Shown: positions 20,351-33,659, counted from the stretch's first letter. The stretch: DNA of 64,000 bases from Limnanthes douglasii subsp. nivea (GCA_036936605.1 JAUPFV010000005.1:154133195-154197194); one strand, 5' to 3'. The notes: generated by a model from the letters alone, not told the origin. Numbers and translations: made by a program.

Positions 20351-20879
20351 TTAAAAAAAATATTATTCTTCATTTCAACACTAAATTTGATTTTTGAAAT
20401 TCTTTTTTTTTAAATATGTTTTCCTTTTCTCTACAAAACTCATACTATCAGTCTAATATATCTTTTTCCAAAAAACTAAACTTTTATTTATGTTGGAATT
20501 GTAATATAATTCTTCGAGATACAAGTTTACAATCCCCGAAAAAAGAAACTATGTAACATTTTTGTAGTTTATTTCTCAAAATTTGTTTGAGGACCAAGTT
20601 CTTCGTAAAACGCAATTTCTTTTTCCTATCATCATACCTTGGCTTGTTTTTATTGGCTTAGATAATGTACTTAGTATAATATTCATGTGTTTAGTCCAAT
20701 ATCATCCTGTTTAGTTACCTCATCTTGAAAAACAAAGAATAAGTTTGCTTTTGGCCAGGTTTATAAGCCGGCACAACTGTTAGTAATAAGAATAACATAT
20801 TAGTCTAATAGCCTAAAGTAGCCTAAGTTCATACTTTCTAACAAAATAATAGCACTCAATGCAGCTGGTGTTTGATTAG

Positions 20880-21290
20880 CTAAGAATATACAATCCGAAT
20901 ATTATTTTAATGTAAATTTAGCTAACCAATCTGCGACAGAATTTTGTTCTCTATAAATGTGTTTAAGGATAATTTGTGGTTGAATCAGGTTTCTACAACA
21001 TCTTAAGATCTTCTCTAAGTACCAAGGGAATTTGCTGGAAGCTAACATATTAAACAATAAATTTTTATGTCAATATCAAAAAGTTTCATATCCTTTTCTT
21101 TATAGTATAGTAAACCATTCAATAATGAATAGGTTTTAGCGGCTAAAGGAGAACATTTACCAACTAAGTTTCCTTTAGCTATAATTAATTCACTATGTCC
21201 ATTCCTTAAAATGAACCTACTACTCGATTCACCATTATATAATGATGAACCATCACAATTCAGTTTAGATCGATTGGGAGCAGGTGAATT
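20880..21290 (-). pseudogene. LINE C-terminal RNase H domain
   Basis: Minus-strand translation gives RSKLNCDGSSLYNGESSSRF, the first catalytic Asp block of plant-type RNase H. Then comes KCSPLAAKTYSLLNGLLYY, where the second acidic residue of the usual A-E-x-x-A-L block is Lys. The final block HIYREQNSVADWLAK is kept. A stop falls in the middle. The domain degrades RNA in RNA-DNA hybrids and is typical of plant LINE ORF2 ends. Confidence 0.8.
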
Positions 21291-22364
21291 CTATTTTATA
21301 TAAAAAAATGTTTTAATATATTTCAAGTGATTAAAGCAGTTCAGATCTTTAGCTAAGTGTGTATCACCATGCCAATGCTTTTTATTAAGAAAGTGAGATA
21401 TATCCAATGATGGAAGAATGTATATAACCCGATATATAATCTTTTTGGATGAAATAACTATACTATTGTATTTAAAGTTATTCTTGGCTATCGAGATTGA
21501 CCATACTATCAATGCGGGTATAAATGTTCTTACATGAATCATCTTAGATGTTGATAGAAACCATAAGTTAATGATGTGATTAATGTTCATATATCTGCCT
21601 ATTTTGATGTAAAAAAATTCAAAAAAATATATCCAAACATTAAAGGAAGATTCACAGCATACAAAGGCATGATCTATTGTTTCAGAACTTTGGCACGCCT
21701 CACATTTTAAAGCTAGTTGGAAACCTTTTATTAGTTTGTTTAATTTTCTCTAAAGAGGGAAAGAACACTTCTTTGGAGAAATATTATTCAAGATCTTTCT
21801 TTTAATTGTTGAGTTTATTTCTTTATATCTAATTGCATTCAATATACTTTTAAGATTAAAAGTAAGATGATAATTTCCACATGATGGTATCTTCAGTATT
21901 TGTATTGAGAGATGTTTTTGGATCCCGGTTATGTTAACAGGTAATAAACTAGAATAAAGCTTTGATAAGTCTCAATTTTTATTCACCCAGTATTGAACCA
22001 CCTTTGTAGGAGTATAAAGAGTTATTTTCTGAAGTTAGTGTGATAAGACAATCGTTGTGATGCCACTTATCCAACCAAAAGTCTATACTTCCTTTACCAA
22101 GTTTCCAAAATATTTGTTTCTCAGCCTATTCTTTAATCATAAACATTCTTTTCCAAGTTTTAGAATATGTGTTTCTCAAAGAGGTTTGTAAATGATATAT
22201 GTTTAGACAATATTTAGAATGCATTAACTTTTCTCGTAACATTTTATTTTCTCTGAATGCTAGCCAAAGTTTAAAAGAATAAGCTGTCTGTATGTCTTTT
22301 AAATATCTTAGGTTTAAACCATTTTCACTATAGGGCTTAAATAATGTATTCTAATTTGACCATG

Positions 22365-23770
22365 TTATTGTTTTGTTATTATCATTATAACCCAGAGAAA
22401 CTTGTTTAAAAGTTTGTTAATTCTTGTAATAATATTCAAAGGTAGTTGTACAAATTGCAGATAGTAAGTAATGTAGGTAAAAAGTATTGATTTTATTAAT
22501 ATTATTCTACCACCATACGATAAGCTTTTAAAATTCCATTCACTTATTTTATTCCTAATTCTGTCTATTAGTACCTCAAAAAGTGAAGAGCTATTATAAG
22601 TGTGAATTAGGATACCTAGATATCTAAAAGCTAAATTTGAATTTTTGAATCCTAGATATTTTTCTAAAGAACTAATCCTTAATCTATTCATTGATGTATG
22701 GGATATTCACATAGTTTTTTGTTTATTTATTTGTTTTCCTGAAATCTTTTGATACGTCTCCAGAAATGTAGAAAGTTTTTTTTTTATATTAGATGTTGAT
22801 CAAGTAAGGAATAAAATAACATCATTTGCGTAAGCTAAAAAATTGATATTAAATGAGCCTTTAATACTATAGGACATAGACAGATGTTGGCCAATGAATT
22901 TGTTTATACCTCTTATCAAGAATTCTTCTACAATGACGAACATGCTTGGGGACAACAGATCCCCTTGCATGATATCATTGCAAGATTTAAAAAATCCATA
23001 AGTTATTCCATTAATTATTATTGAGTATGCTATATTTTCAACTCCTTTATTAATCAGGTTAATTACTTGGGATTTAAAGCCAAATGCAAGCATTACTTCG
23101 TATATAAAGTTAAACTTTATCTTGTCAAACGATTTTCACATATCCATATTGATTATTAGATTACCTCCTCTTGTTTCCCTATTTAAGTCTTTAAGTATTT
23201 CTTGAGTGATTAAGATGTTTTCTTAAATATATATTTTTTTCAACATATGCACCTTGTTCTTTAGAAATGATTGTAGGAAATAATTTAGCTAATCTGTTAT
23301 TCAATATTTTAGATTGAATTGTATTAAAGACTGAGTACAAACTTATTGATCTAAACTCTTGTCAGCTTTGGTTGAATTAACCTTATGGATCAAACATATT
23401 AAGGTTGCAAACATGCCTTTAGGATAATCTGAGTTAATGAAATAAGATGCAATAACATTATATAGATCAACCTTTATTATGGACTAGCATGACAGATAAA
23501 ATCTGGAGTTGAATTTATCAACTCTAAAGGCACTATTAATATTCAAATTTATGATAATAGAGTGTATCTCTTCCATAGATGGTAACTCTAGAATTTTATT
23601 ATTATCTTGTTCAGATAGAAGATTGGGTATAGTTTCATTTATTAATGATGTATTAATTTTAATAGATAGTTTATTTAGTAATGTTGAAGAGTAATCTACA
23701 AAATATATACCAGTTTGAGCTTCATCTTTAATCCACTAATAATTAACTAGGATACCATTTATTCTGTTTT
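22365..23770 (-). pseudogene. LINE reverse transcriptase, degenerate
   Basis: The palm and following part are readable in shifted frames: NDIMQGDLLSPSMFVIVEEF, then INFLAYANDVILFLT, where the catalytic Y-A-D-D is YAND. The downstream part at 22365-22691 reads KYLGFKNSNLAFRYLGILIH, then ISEWNFKSLSYGGRIILIKS, typical of plant LINEs after the palm. Fingers-domain remnants lie up to about 23770. Confidence 0.85.
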
Positions 23771-24142
23771 TAGTTCTTTTTTTACACAGTTATGAAAGAT
23801 TACAGTGTTATTATCTCCATCTTTTACCCAATTTACATGACTCTTTTGCTTCCAAAATGTTTCTTCCCTAACAAGTAAGGTTAAATGGGTAGTGTTAAGT
23901 TTAGACAAGTTGGATTGGTTCTCTGGACTATTAGATTCTTCTAATTTCCTTTTAGCTATCTTAACTTCTTCTTCAATATTATTTATACAATAAAAAACAT
24001 TACCATAGACTTTAGTATTCCAAAATTTTAGGTGATTTCAAAGTCTTCTCAGTTTGGACCAAAAGATATGTATATGGGAAGAGTCTATTATGGATTCAGA
24101 CCAGTTTTTTTCCACAGTGTTAAAGAAATCATCATGTTGCAA

Positions 24143-24660
24143 TCACATATTTTGAAATTTAAATGGTGGTTTTATTTGTGTAGAATTATGTGAAACTGAT
24201 ATTATCAAGGGTGAATGGTATGAGCCAGTTCTGGCCATATGCTTCATCCTTGTAATATGAAAGGTGTCTCTCCAATGCTTATTATGTAAGTCCCTATCTA
24301 ATCGTTTCCATTTATGGTTATTGGTCCAAGTAAGGTTTGAGCCTGTGTAGCTTGGGTCCTCTAATCTACAATCTAAGGTCATATTGTTAAAATCATCCAT
24401 ACCTTTTCTGCAAAGTATGGAGCAAGCCAATTGTTCACTTGCTTTGGAGATTATATTAAAATTTCCAACAACAAGCCAAGGTAAGGTTGAAATAGAAATG
24501 GTCCTTAAATGATCACATAGGGGTATTCTACGGGATCGGGTACATTTACCATATACTATGGTAATCATGACTACTTTATTAGTATAAGAATTTCTTACCA
24601 TAGTATTAACCATTAACTAAGTCATTTTATGTTTATCCACAATTACAGAGTTTATTTTCG
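24143..24660 (-). pseudogene. LINE endonuclease domain, degenerate
   Basis: Contains TLPWLVVGNFNIISKASEQ (usual WLV.GDFN, here the Asp is Asn), LTWTNNHKWKRLDRDLHNKHW and ARTGSYHSPLII (usual SDHSPL, here Asp is Tyr). The endonuclease nicks target DNA for target-primed reverse transcription. Two catalytic-site changes indicate a dead copy. Confidence 0.85.
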
Positions 24661-25740
24661 GAATCCAAACTTCTTTTGAAAGAAGATTGGAGTGAGATTT
24701 GTTAAATTTTTTGAAGTTTCTTACTTTATTCAGTTCAATTTCTTCTGTTTTACATTGATTTTTATGGTATCCTATGTGTTTACATGTTTGACAGTAATAT
24801 GGTTTATCAATGTATGAGATTTCTTGCTAATAACCTTCTCTTTCCCCAAAGCTTATCCAAATTCTTTGGGGAAAAAGATTAGAGATATATGCTAGGATCC
24901 ATGCTTTACACATATTAAAACTTGCAATATCATTCTAAAAAACCCACACCGCTAAGAAAAATCCAATTTCCTTAGCAATGTGGGAGATTGAGTCTGAATT
25001 ATATAAAATTTCGGGAATTTTAGGCAGGGAGATCCAAAATGGAGTCACATGAGACTTCGTTTTAGGATGAAATTCTTGTGTCCATTTTAAAATTCTGAAA
25101 GTGAATTTTCCTAGGTTGTAATAGATCTTTTCCAGAATTTTTTAACATCTTCTAACATGTCAAATTCATCAAAGTAATATCTATAATCCCGTTTAAATGC
25201 ACTGAAAGAAACTAAGAATCTAAATGATGCTAGATATGTATTCAATTCATTGAGAGTCGGACTCCCAAATGAAAACTTAGCAATTAATGTAGTTTTTGAA
25301 ATAGCAGTTAGAGAATAGTTATCACAAATATAAAATTGAACAGATTTTATAATCTGCATGCTCTTCCAGTATGACATTGCTGTACATTAATGTCTTTCTT
25401 AATCCTCCAACGATGATTGCATATGATTTCCTGAAGGAGCTTCTTTCTTTAGAGAGTGAGCCTAATTCAAAAACTGGGTTTGACACCATCGTTGATGTGG
25501 GATTTTCATTTCTTGTGTTGGGCGTTGATTTCTTTAATTCTGGAAATTCCTCCTCTTTGTTATTCATATAGTAGCTTCTTTCTTCAAAAACTGCTCGTGA
25601 ATCAATTTCTATATTTGCTTCCATCTTAGATATGTGGTCTACCTTCCTTAGTTCCCCTTTGTTATTCTTGATAGGGCTTATTTCTTCATTGACTGGACCT
25701 GAATTAATTGCTGGATTTGACACCATCTTTGATGTAAGAT
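24661..25740 (-). pseudogene. LINE ORF1 (DUF4283/zinc-knuckle type), degenerate
   Basis: 25322-25726 and 25111-25377 carry the N-terminal polar part and a DUF4283-like region. Near 24790 a zinc-knuckle-like block reads CQTCKHIGYHKNQC, one residue off the usual C-x2-C-x3-GH-x4-C spacing. ORF1 proteins bind the LINE RNA. The first in-frame Met of the longest piece is at 25726. Confidence 0.65.
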
Positions 25741-26990
25741 CTGCACTTCTATGAATAAATTTGCTGGATCATTTTTCATTTTCATTTAAATATTGAATTT
25801 GATTTTTCAATTTCATTTAAATATAGAATTTGATTTTTCAATTTCTCTTCTTTAAATATTTTTCGTTTTGATGTCTAATAATAATATTATTAATTAATTA
25901 AATTTTTTTACTAACATATACCAAAACCATATATTAATTATTAATAGATTACAAAATATTTGATAATTAGATACAGTATATTTTGAAAATAGTATTTCTA
26001 TATTTAAATATTAAATTTGATTTTTTTAAACATGTTCCTTTTTTCTGCATTTAGTATCAAATTCAAAACATTCTAATAATATTTTTAATTAAATTAAAAG
26101 AAAAGTATTTACTAGCATATACCAAAAGTATGTATTAATTGTATAGATGAGATGGTACGAAGTTAGTGAGAAGAGAAATATGAAATTAAGTATTTTCTTT
26201 TGGATCACATCCCTTCATAAAAAAAATAAAAATCATAGCTTCAATGGGTACCCACGGATGGGTACCCGAACCCGACGGGTTTGGGTGTGGGAAAACAATA
26301 TTATTATCCGACGGCTACCGGTTAGTGTATGAGTTTAGAAAAAACATAAACGGAATGAATTACGGGTTTAGTTATACTCGTACCCATCTCAACTCATTGT
26401 CATCCCTACTTTTAACCAACCAAACTCATAACTCTTCTAAACATATTAGTATTTAGTTTTAACTAGCTGACAAAATTATTCGCACCATATATACATGTTT
26501 ATTGTGATATCAAAAGGTTAGTTGAAAGTAATTCATATGAAAAGTCCAATACATAATAAAAATACATAATTGATGTCTTTGTTATCCATCCACCTACATA
26601 CCATAGGTTTACCAAATGCCTATAAGTTTAATCCAAATAAAATGGTTTTGAGTTTTCTATAAATCCAAATAGTCTCTAATATATATGTTGAGGTAGTTTT
26701 GGACCCTTAAACTTTCAATTAAATTTTATTTTGTTTATACGTTTATCTTTGTATTAAATGATTAGATAAACTTTAATATTAAATTGAACTTTAATAGTTA
26801 TGTTTTCTTACATATAAGAAATTGAAATATAATCTTTTATGTTTGAAGACTGAGATTGTGAAGCGACAAGCTACTCAAATTATGAGACTATTGACCATCT
26901 TTAGAATTTATATGATGAGTTTGATAATTAAAGGTGTCTCAAATAATGTAGGATGCACATGTTCAATACATTTCTTCGGGAGGATCCATC
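25741..26990. other. AT-rich sequence with possible hAT-like element end
   Basis: No gene is recognised. Near 26244-26410 there is a GC-richer patch with GGGTACCCACGG, GGGTACCCGAACCC and, at its right edge, CATTGTCATCCCTA. Patches of this style (TAGGGATGACAATGGGTACC at one end) belong to small non-autonomous hAT-like elements in plants. The left terminal repeat is not intact, so this is only a suggestion. Confidence 0.3.
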
Positions 26991-27002
26991 TAGAATTATT
27001 GT

Positions 27003-27036
<34 letters not shown>

Positions 27037-27145
27037 AAAGTGGCTAGAGTTTTGTTATTAGAAAGCTTAAGAATTACATAGAGCATATGCTCGTATTTAT
27101 AGATTTAATAATGAGCTAACAAGATTGGGCCTTATATCTTTAACA
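26990..27145 (-). repeat. 3' LTR of copia element 2
   Basis: It shares about 80 bp with 31520-31603. On the element strand it probably begins TGTTAAAGATATAAGGCCC at 27145, with a purine-rich TTGAGAGATGA stretch just before it. The left edge lies within a (TA)n run (27003-27036) and is uncertain. Confidence 0.6.
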
Positions 27146-27461
27146 TCATCTCTCAAACTCACAATGCACTAATAATAAGCAGTGAGATTTTGTCACAAAA
27201 AAAAAATGAAACCGCGTTGTTAACTGTGCCTTTGTGAAAATATCAGCAACCTACAAAGCTGATGGAACATATAGAAGCAAGATGGTGCCGATCTAAAGAT
27301 GATGCCGAGTGAAGTGAAAATCGATTTCAATGTGCTTCATCGTATCATGAAGAACAAAATTTTGTGCTATCTACATGGCGCTTTTGTTATCACAATGTAA
27401 GGAAGTGATTTTAGTATCATTAACCCCCATATATGTAACAATCTATTGTAACCAAACAATC

Positions 27462-28440
27462 TCACATGTGGTCACGACCATAGCACGTACTTAGCTTCAG
27501 TAGACGATCTACAAATAATATCTTATTTCTTTTTTTTTTCCATGAGATTAATAAATCTCCAATGAAAACACATAAATCAATATTAGATTTTGGGTCATGA
27601 GGATCACTATCCCAATCAATATCGCTATAGGCACGCAATTCAAGTGAAGATGTCGAAGGAAACAAAAAGCTCTAGAACTGAGTGCTATGAAGATATCTCC
27701 ATATTATAACAATAGCTCCCCAATGGACACATGTAGGAGCAGTAAGAAAATGACTAACCATATGAACAACATAAGCTATATTTGGCTGAGTAATTGTAAG
27801 ATAGACTAAGCTCCTTACAAGAGTTCAATATAAAGTTGGGTATGACAAATGGACACCATCAGTTGGAGAGACCGAGCATTGGTTTCAAGAGGGATATCTA
27901 TCGTCCGGTTATCAGAAAGTCGTGCTTGCTCAAATAAATCAGATATATATTTTGTCTGAAAGAGAATATAACCTTTTGGAAAGTGAGCCACCTCAATACC
28001 TAAAAAATAACGTAATAGTCCCAAGTCTTTCATCGCAAAATGCTGAGCCGAATCACGTTTTAGTACCTCAATGGCATCAACATCATCATCTGTAATGATC
28101 ATATCATCTACATATAGGGATAAAATAATTTGTCTTACACACGTATATCTGACAAAACAAGGCCGAATCATAATTACTAACAAAGATACCAAGTGAATTA
28201 ATAATCGTAGATAATGTTTCAAACCAAGCACGAGGAGCTTATTTGAGACCATATAAAGATTTCCTAAGTAGAAACAATTCACCTGGTTGGTGAGCAACAC
28301 CTGGAGGAGGAGCCATGTAAACCCCCTCATAAAGATCACAATTCAAAAACATATTTTTGACCTCTAGTGGGAAGATCTTCAACTAACGAATGAATACAAC
28401 TGCAATAAGAGTACGTACTGTCGTCATTTTTGCCACTAGG
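27462..28440 (-). pseudogene. copia RT and RNase H remnant (element 2)
   Basis: 27815-28339 has the RT palm: LSLYVDDMIITDDD (Y-V-D-D kept), then FAMKDLGLLRYFLGIEVAH. 27462-27665 has the RNase H start: LRAYSDIDWDSDPHDPKS. Frames are broken between them by shifts and stops. The LKHYLRLLI region replaces the usual YGLKQAPRAW frame, which is readable only in another frame. Confidence 0.8.
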
Positions 28441-28857
28441 GAAAATGTCTGATCATAATCCATACCATACTATTGTGAATACCCTTTTGCTACAATACGA
28501 GCCTTATATCTTTCAATAGATCCATCAGATTTTGTTTTAATTTTAAAACCCAACGAGAACTGATTATATTCTTACCGGATGAAGGTTTAAATATATCTCA
28601 TATATGAGTATGATAAAGAAAGTAAGCTCTTCGACTATAGAATTTTTCCAATAAGGATCATAAACAGATTCTTTAAACGAACGAGGGTCCTATAAATCAT
28701 GTATGTTTGCTATAAAAGAAGCAAAATGAGCTGAGTAAGAAGAGTACATAAAAATTGGTACTTTAGTAGACTTACTTATACGAGTGGATCTCCTGAGAGA
28801 TAAAGGATATGTTTTTCTACTAGAGAAAAGAGTTGGCTCAGGAATTGATGAAGCTGA

Positions 28858-29910
28858 CTAAGGTATTGATGAAGTCGACTCAGCTATTGATGAAGCAGAA
28901 CTAGTATAAACTATTATAGATATCTCATGAGCTGGAATATCAATGTCAAAAGATATATCACCATTAGTTTCAAAAGGATCAATAGCCTGAATGTCTAAAT
29001 TTGTTACAGCATATGATTTTATCAAAATCAAATAAAATGGGATATGATCAAGATATATGACATGCAAAGGTATATATAGCTTCTGAGTGGCGGGGTCATA
29101 ACAACGATAACATTTATGTATAACACCATAATCTAGAAAAACACATATACTTGTTTTAGGACCCAATTTGTTGTGTTCAACATGAGGACGAAGGACAAAA
29201 TATGTACATCCAAACACTGGTAAGGAAGTATAAGCTAGAAGTTGTCCGTATAACTTCTGAAATGGATACATTCCTGCATTATGAGCAGTGGTAATTTGAT
29301 TAATCACATAAATAGTAGTCAAAATTGCTTATCCCTAAAAAACAATTGGAGTTTCAGCTGATAAAAGGAAAGAACGAGCGGTCTCAACAAGGTGACGATG
29401 TTTTTTTTCTACAATACCATTTTGTTGAGGGGTATGTGTACAAGATGATTGATGTTTAGTACCATCAGATGCAAGTAAATGTTTGAAATCATTGGAGCTA
29501 TATTCACCCCCTAAGTCAGAGCTGAAGCATTTTATTACAACCGAATGTTGGGTCTTAACCAGTGCTTTAAATTCTCTATAAATTCCAAGTATATATGAAC
29601 TTTGTTTCATCAGATAAATCCGTGTGTATCAAGTATAATCATTGATAGACAATAAATAATACGAAGAACCACCCTTTGTGGAGACAGAAGATGGACCCCA
29701 GATAGCAGAATGAATTATATCAAATAGAGCAATAGAAGAAGTAACCCTTTCATTAAACGGCATCGCCGAAACTTTTTCCAGTTTACAACCACTACAATCT
29801 TAGATATTACACGTGTTTAACTGACCTAAAGAATTTGTAGAGACTAAAAATTTCAAATGCGATGCAGATACATGTGCCGGACGAGAATGCCAAAGATAAA
29901 ACTCAGACGA
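28858..29910 (-). pseudogene. copia integrase remnant (element 2)
   Basis: 29335-29610 carries FSSDLGGEYSSNDF (second Asp block) and HTPQQNGIVEKKHRHLVETA with the catalytic Glu. 28858-29322 continues with LPVFGCTYFVL and KLGPKTSICVFLDYG, typical of the segment between integrase and RT. Separated by a stop at about 29330. Confidence 0.85.
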
Positions 29911-30137
29911 TGAACATTCAAACGAAACGAAGACAAATCAACACCAGAGGCAAAAATATGAGTCAAGTATGATTTTTCACTATCAACACCATAAACATCC
30001 ACATATGTTACTTCGAGTTTTTCTAAACGATAGAGTTGCCCTTTTTAACGCCCTGTCACAATCACTCTATGAGCCAGTTGATTTTGTATAGCACAAATAG
30101 AATCCGAAAACAAGACCCAATAACCTGATTTATACAA

Positions 30138-30345
30138 TTAGATTGCCAAAACAAGATTCAAAGCAAGGGTATGAACATAGTAAACATTAGATATCGATAT
30201 ATTAGGGTTACATATAGAGCCAATAACCTCTACTAAAATTGTTGTAGCACTAGCAGACAAAACATGTATGGGTGAAACATGAGACAATAAAACAAAGTTC
30301 GACATGTGAGGTGACATATGATAAGACGCACCCGAATCCAAAACC
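30138..30345 (-). pseudogene. copia protease remnant (element 2)
   Basis: Begins at the catalytic block LDSGASYHMSPH (usual LDSGASDHM) and continues with a diverged protease body. The upstream frame (30233-30499) covers the Gag-protease linker in a different phase. Confidence 0.7.
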
Positions 30346-31195
30346 GCAATGATGAATCAATACCTGAAGTGAAAGTCAAGAACATACGTGAATGATATGC
30401 ATACGTAGGCATAACAAAGTTCTTATTTAGTTTGTTACTAGTATATTGTAGAAAATCATATATTCCTATCATATTTGCAATAGGATCCCCAATCTCCAAT
30501 CAAACAAAACCAAACAATCAATACATACCAAATACAACTCAGAAAACCAAATATAAATATTAATCAAACCCCAAATCTAAAATCACTCAAAGTCCAAATT
30601 CAAAATCTCACTGGTCTAGCAAAATCAAATCGAATACTCAATCAAATCCAAATACAAAAATTAATTTCTATTTAAAATCAAACCTTTTTTACCAACAAAA
30701 ATCAATGCAATTGTCCAACAATGATTTATTCTAAACCATGGCACTAAATCACAATCTAACCGTTCAGATTGAAAGATTGGGTGTCCCAAACACGCTCTCC
30801 AAAATTCAGTAAAAATAGATATTTTTTCCTTTCAATCAGACCGTTTGATTGTGGCTACACATAACAGCTCTGAAAACACTCTATCTGTTCTGACAAAAAA
30901 CATATCAAAATTTCCAAATAAAACCAAACGAAAAACAAGAGAAGAGATTTGAAGCCAACAAAAAAAACAGATCCGAAATAAACAAAAAGAACAATCACAA
31001 CCACACGTCACGTAGAAGAGTTAAAACAAGAAGAACAACAAGAAGCTCAAGCACAACAAAATAAACAATTAACAAGAAGAACAACCAGTAACTGAAGTAT
31101 AACAAGAAGTACAAGGCAGCAGCTGAAGCACAAGATGAAAAAAAAACCAATAACTGAAGCACATAAAAAACCGATCGAAACAACGAGTCAAAATT

Positions 31196-31440
31196 GAATA
31201 CCTAGTAGAAAGCATATCCAAATAGCGAATCAAAATAACAAGACAAAACCGAATACCAATACCAATACAAAATCGAATAATCCAAACAGTGAATCAAAAT
31301 TGAATACTTAGCAGAAAGCAAATCCAAACAACGAATTGAAATACCATGATGAAATCGAATACCAATACCAATACGAAATCGAATACCAATATGCAATCCA
31401 AACATCGAATCAAAATTGAATACCTAGCAGAAACATAGGG
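31196..31440. repeat. tandem repeat in the leader of copia element 2
   Basis: About 2.3 copies of a roughly 108-bp unit that includes CGAATACCAATACCAATAC, GAATCAAAATTGAATACCTA and GCAGAAAGCA. It lies between the primer-binding site and the protease, where gag would be expected. Confidence 0.7.
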
Positions 31441-31473
31441 GATTGCTACGCTTCCCAGATCAAATTACTCCAA

Positions 31474-31485
31474 GCTCTGATACCA
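31474..31485 (-). promoter_or_regulatory. primer-binding site, copia element 2
   Basis: GCTCTGATACCA on the plus strand, the same initiator tRNA-Met complement as in element 1, 2-3 bases from the LTR. Confidence 0.9.
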
Positions 31486-31603
31486 TCTTAATAAAACAAT
31501 AAAGAAATATAACATATAAAAATGTCTATGGTTTTATTGTTAGAAAGCTTAAGAATTGCATAGAGCATATGCTCATATTTATAGATAAAATAAATAGCTA
31601 ACA
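31486..31603 (-). repeat. 5' LTR of copia element 2, shortened
   Basis: It matches the other LTR from the AT-rich edge to GCTAACA. The last 24 bp of the other LTR (to 27145) are not present here, so its outer end is truncated or diverged and no target duplication can be read. Confidence 0.6.
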
Positions 31604-32650
31604 ATCTTATAGTAGTGATACAGTAGGATGCCTCGAATAGTAGTTGATTTTATTTTCTAAAGTTTGCAAGCCATTTAGAATTTTATTGTGGAATTACGCA
31701 AGTAATTTCATTTGTAATATGTGGCAGCACCAAGAACCAGTGTGACGAACCACCATGTGAAATAGAAGATACTCTTTTAAGAGTAGATTTTATGAGATAA
31801 GTAAATGCATTGTTTCACAAAATGTGACACGTAATCCAAAAAGGCTTGATCCTAGCAACTATGTGGAAGTAGCAGTAAAAGCATCACGCCATTTTCCAAA
31901 GTAGAATACCTGTCAGAGTTGGCTATCAATTTTAAGTGGGAGTCTTATTTTGTTATCACTCACATCATTTTGTCACTGTAAAATATAATAGTTATCCGTA
32001 GATAGTTAATCTCAGGTTAATTTGTAGATTAAAGAAAATATCCTGAACTGACATAGGTGAAGTTTTCTAGTGCAATAATTCTATGAAATATTAACATTCT
32101 GTTTGGTTATTGTGTTTTATATTTTTATATTTATTGAAAGCATAAACCGATGTCTTCATGTCAAAAATAGGCATGTAAACTTCTTAGTTTGATTTGCTAG
32201 ATATGGTGTTCGGTTTTTATTCGGGTATTTAAATCGAGATTCATATGCGGGTAATTTTTGAGTACCCGAATGGGTAACATGAACCCGTGGAAAATAGATA
32301 TCCGTGGGATTTCAGGGCGGATTTGGCTTTCGATTTTTTACTATGATACGGGTATCGGGTGTGTAGATACCCATCCCCAACGCGGACGATTGTCTTTCCT
32401 AACCGTTTCCCCAAAGATAAGAAAGAAATAAAGTCATCAAAGCTTCAGAAATTCAAACTAAAAATGGACCTATCACCATTCGCCACGCGATCTTCATAAA
32501 ATAACGTCAAATTATCTACATCATAAAAAAGTCTAACCAAGTGATTTTCATTTCAATGATATGAAAATTCGATAAATAAAATAATATCCATGTAAATAAC
32601 AACAAAAGCTAAAAAAAGAGGGTAATATTGGTACATAAACGAACGTAATT
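31604..32650. other. no gene recognised
   Basis: Mixed AT-rich sequence. 32200-32390 has CGGGTATTT, GAGTACCCGAATGGG and GATACGGGTATCGGG, again like internal parts of small hAT-like elements, without clear ends. Confidence 0.4.
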
Positions 32651-33625
32651 CATAAATAAACCCTATAAGGTCATGCGAGATGCCATACTTAGCATAGACT
32701 TAAAAAGTGAAATTAGTGATCAAGGTTAATTAACCAAGCTTATAAGACTACGAAAGAAGCCACACTGAGAATATAATTAAAAGATCAACATTGCGAACTC
32801 GTTATTAAACCAAGCCTATAAGGTTACGCAAGGGGCCATATTGAGCTTAGACTTACAAAGTTTAATTATCGACCTAGTTAATAAACCAAGCCAATAAAGG
32901 CTACGCAAGATGCCATATAGTGCCTTGATTCAAGAGTCATATATATATATATATATATATATATCGACTTCCAAGATAAGAAAGACAAACACAACTATGT
33001 TTCCTACATACTTACAATTTACACATAATCACTTACAACAATATGCTAAATTCTCCAAACCAAGGGCCACGACAACTAAAATGTACATAGTCAACACAAA
33101 AACAATACAACTAAATATAGTCCTTACTTCATCTTTTAGTAAAGACTAGGGGGCTACTCATCCATATCAAAGAATCGAAGCATGTCGTATAAACAGGTAA
33201 CACCTAACAGCCTACTAATTGTTAATTCCACTATTTCCCTTTGAAAAATAGATATTTTTATCCTTAAGGGAGGTTTTGGCTGACAAAGTATTTTAATGAG
33301 GCAGGCACAGTTAAGTACGAACCAAGTAGGAGACGTGTCGGATAACAGTTCAACTAGCAAATTCAAAGTAACCAAGCCTTAAGACTTTTAGGAGTCTAGT
33401 CGACATTGCTGACATAGTTACTTCGTCATGATCGACGACACCTTAATAAAAATAATAAATAAAGACGGAGCTACAAAAATCAACAAATTCAAATAAAGCT
33501 TCATCGAAAGAAAAATAGAAAACAAGAAGATTACACTTTCCGGATATCATATTCGCCATTGTATATTCTTTCAGTTTCACTACACTCCAAAACAGTAAGC
33601 TTCCTCCAAAGACAAATAAAATATG
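32650..33625. repeat. dispersed repeat R, copy A
   Basis: Homologous over its length to 47480-48370 in the same orientation. It begins with two to three degenerate 85-95-bp repeats (core AACCAAGCCTATAAGG, GCAAGGGGCCATA), then a (TA)n run at 32939-32964, then a unit starting AAGACTAGGGGGCTACTCAT at about 33143 and a 73-codon minus-strand ORF (33154-33375). The AGGGGGCTAC stretch resembles a purine tract next to an LTR, and tandem repeats before a 3' LTR occur in Tat-type gypsy elements. It is therefore probably a solo piece of such an element. No coding domain was recognised. Confidence 0.7.
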
Positions 33626-33659
33626 TTATTCGATAAAATATGTTATACACTTTTCATAA

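Larger units (their letters stand above)
20760..25740 (-). mobile_element. degenerate LINE (non-LTR retrotransposon)
   Basis: Minus-strand pieces in order: ORF1 with zinc knuckle, apurinic-type endonuclease, reverse transcriptase, zinc-binding segment, and a C-terminal RNase H. This is the plan of plant L1-like LINEs. Many stops and frameshifts, and substitutions in the endonuclease and RT active sites, show it is dead. A related LINE lies on the plus strand from 53.86 kb. No clear poly-A end or target duplication was found. Confidence 0.9.
26990..31603 (-). mobile_element. Ty1/copia element 2, degenerate, without recognisable gag
   Basis: Minus-strand pieces in copia order: protease (30.34-30.14 kb), GAG-pre-integrase and integrase (29.9-28.9 kb), RT (28.5-27.8 kb) and RNase H (27.7-27.4 kb). 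LTR remnants at about 26990-27145 and 31488-31603 share GAAAGCTTAAGAATT and AGAGCATATGCTC. A perfect tRNA-Met primer site lies at 31474-31485. Between it and the protease there is 1 kb of A/C-rich sequence with tandem repeats and no gag similarity. Many stops; old. Confidence 0.85.
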
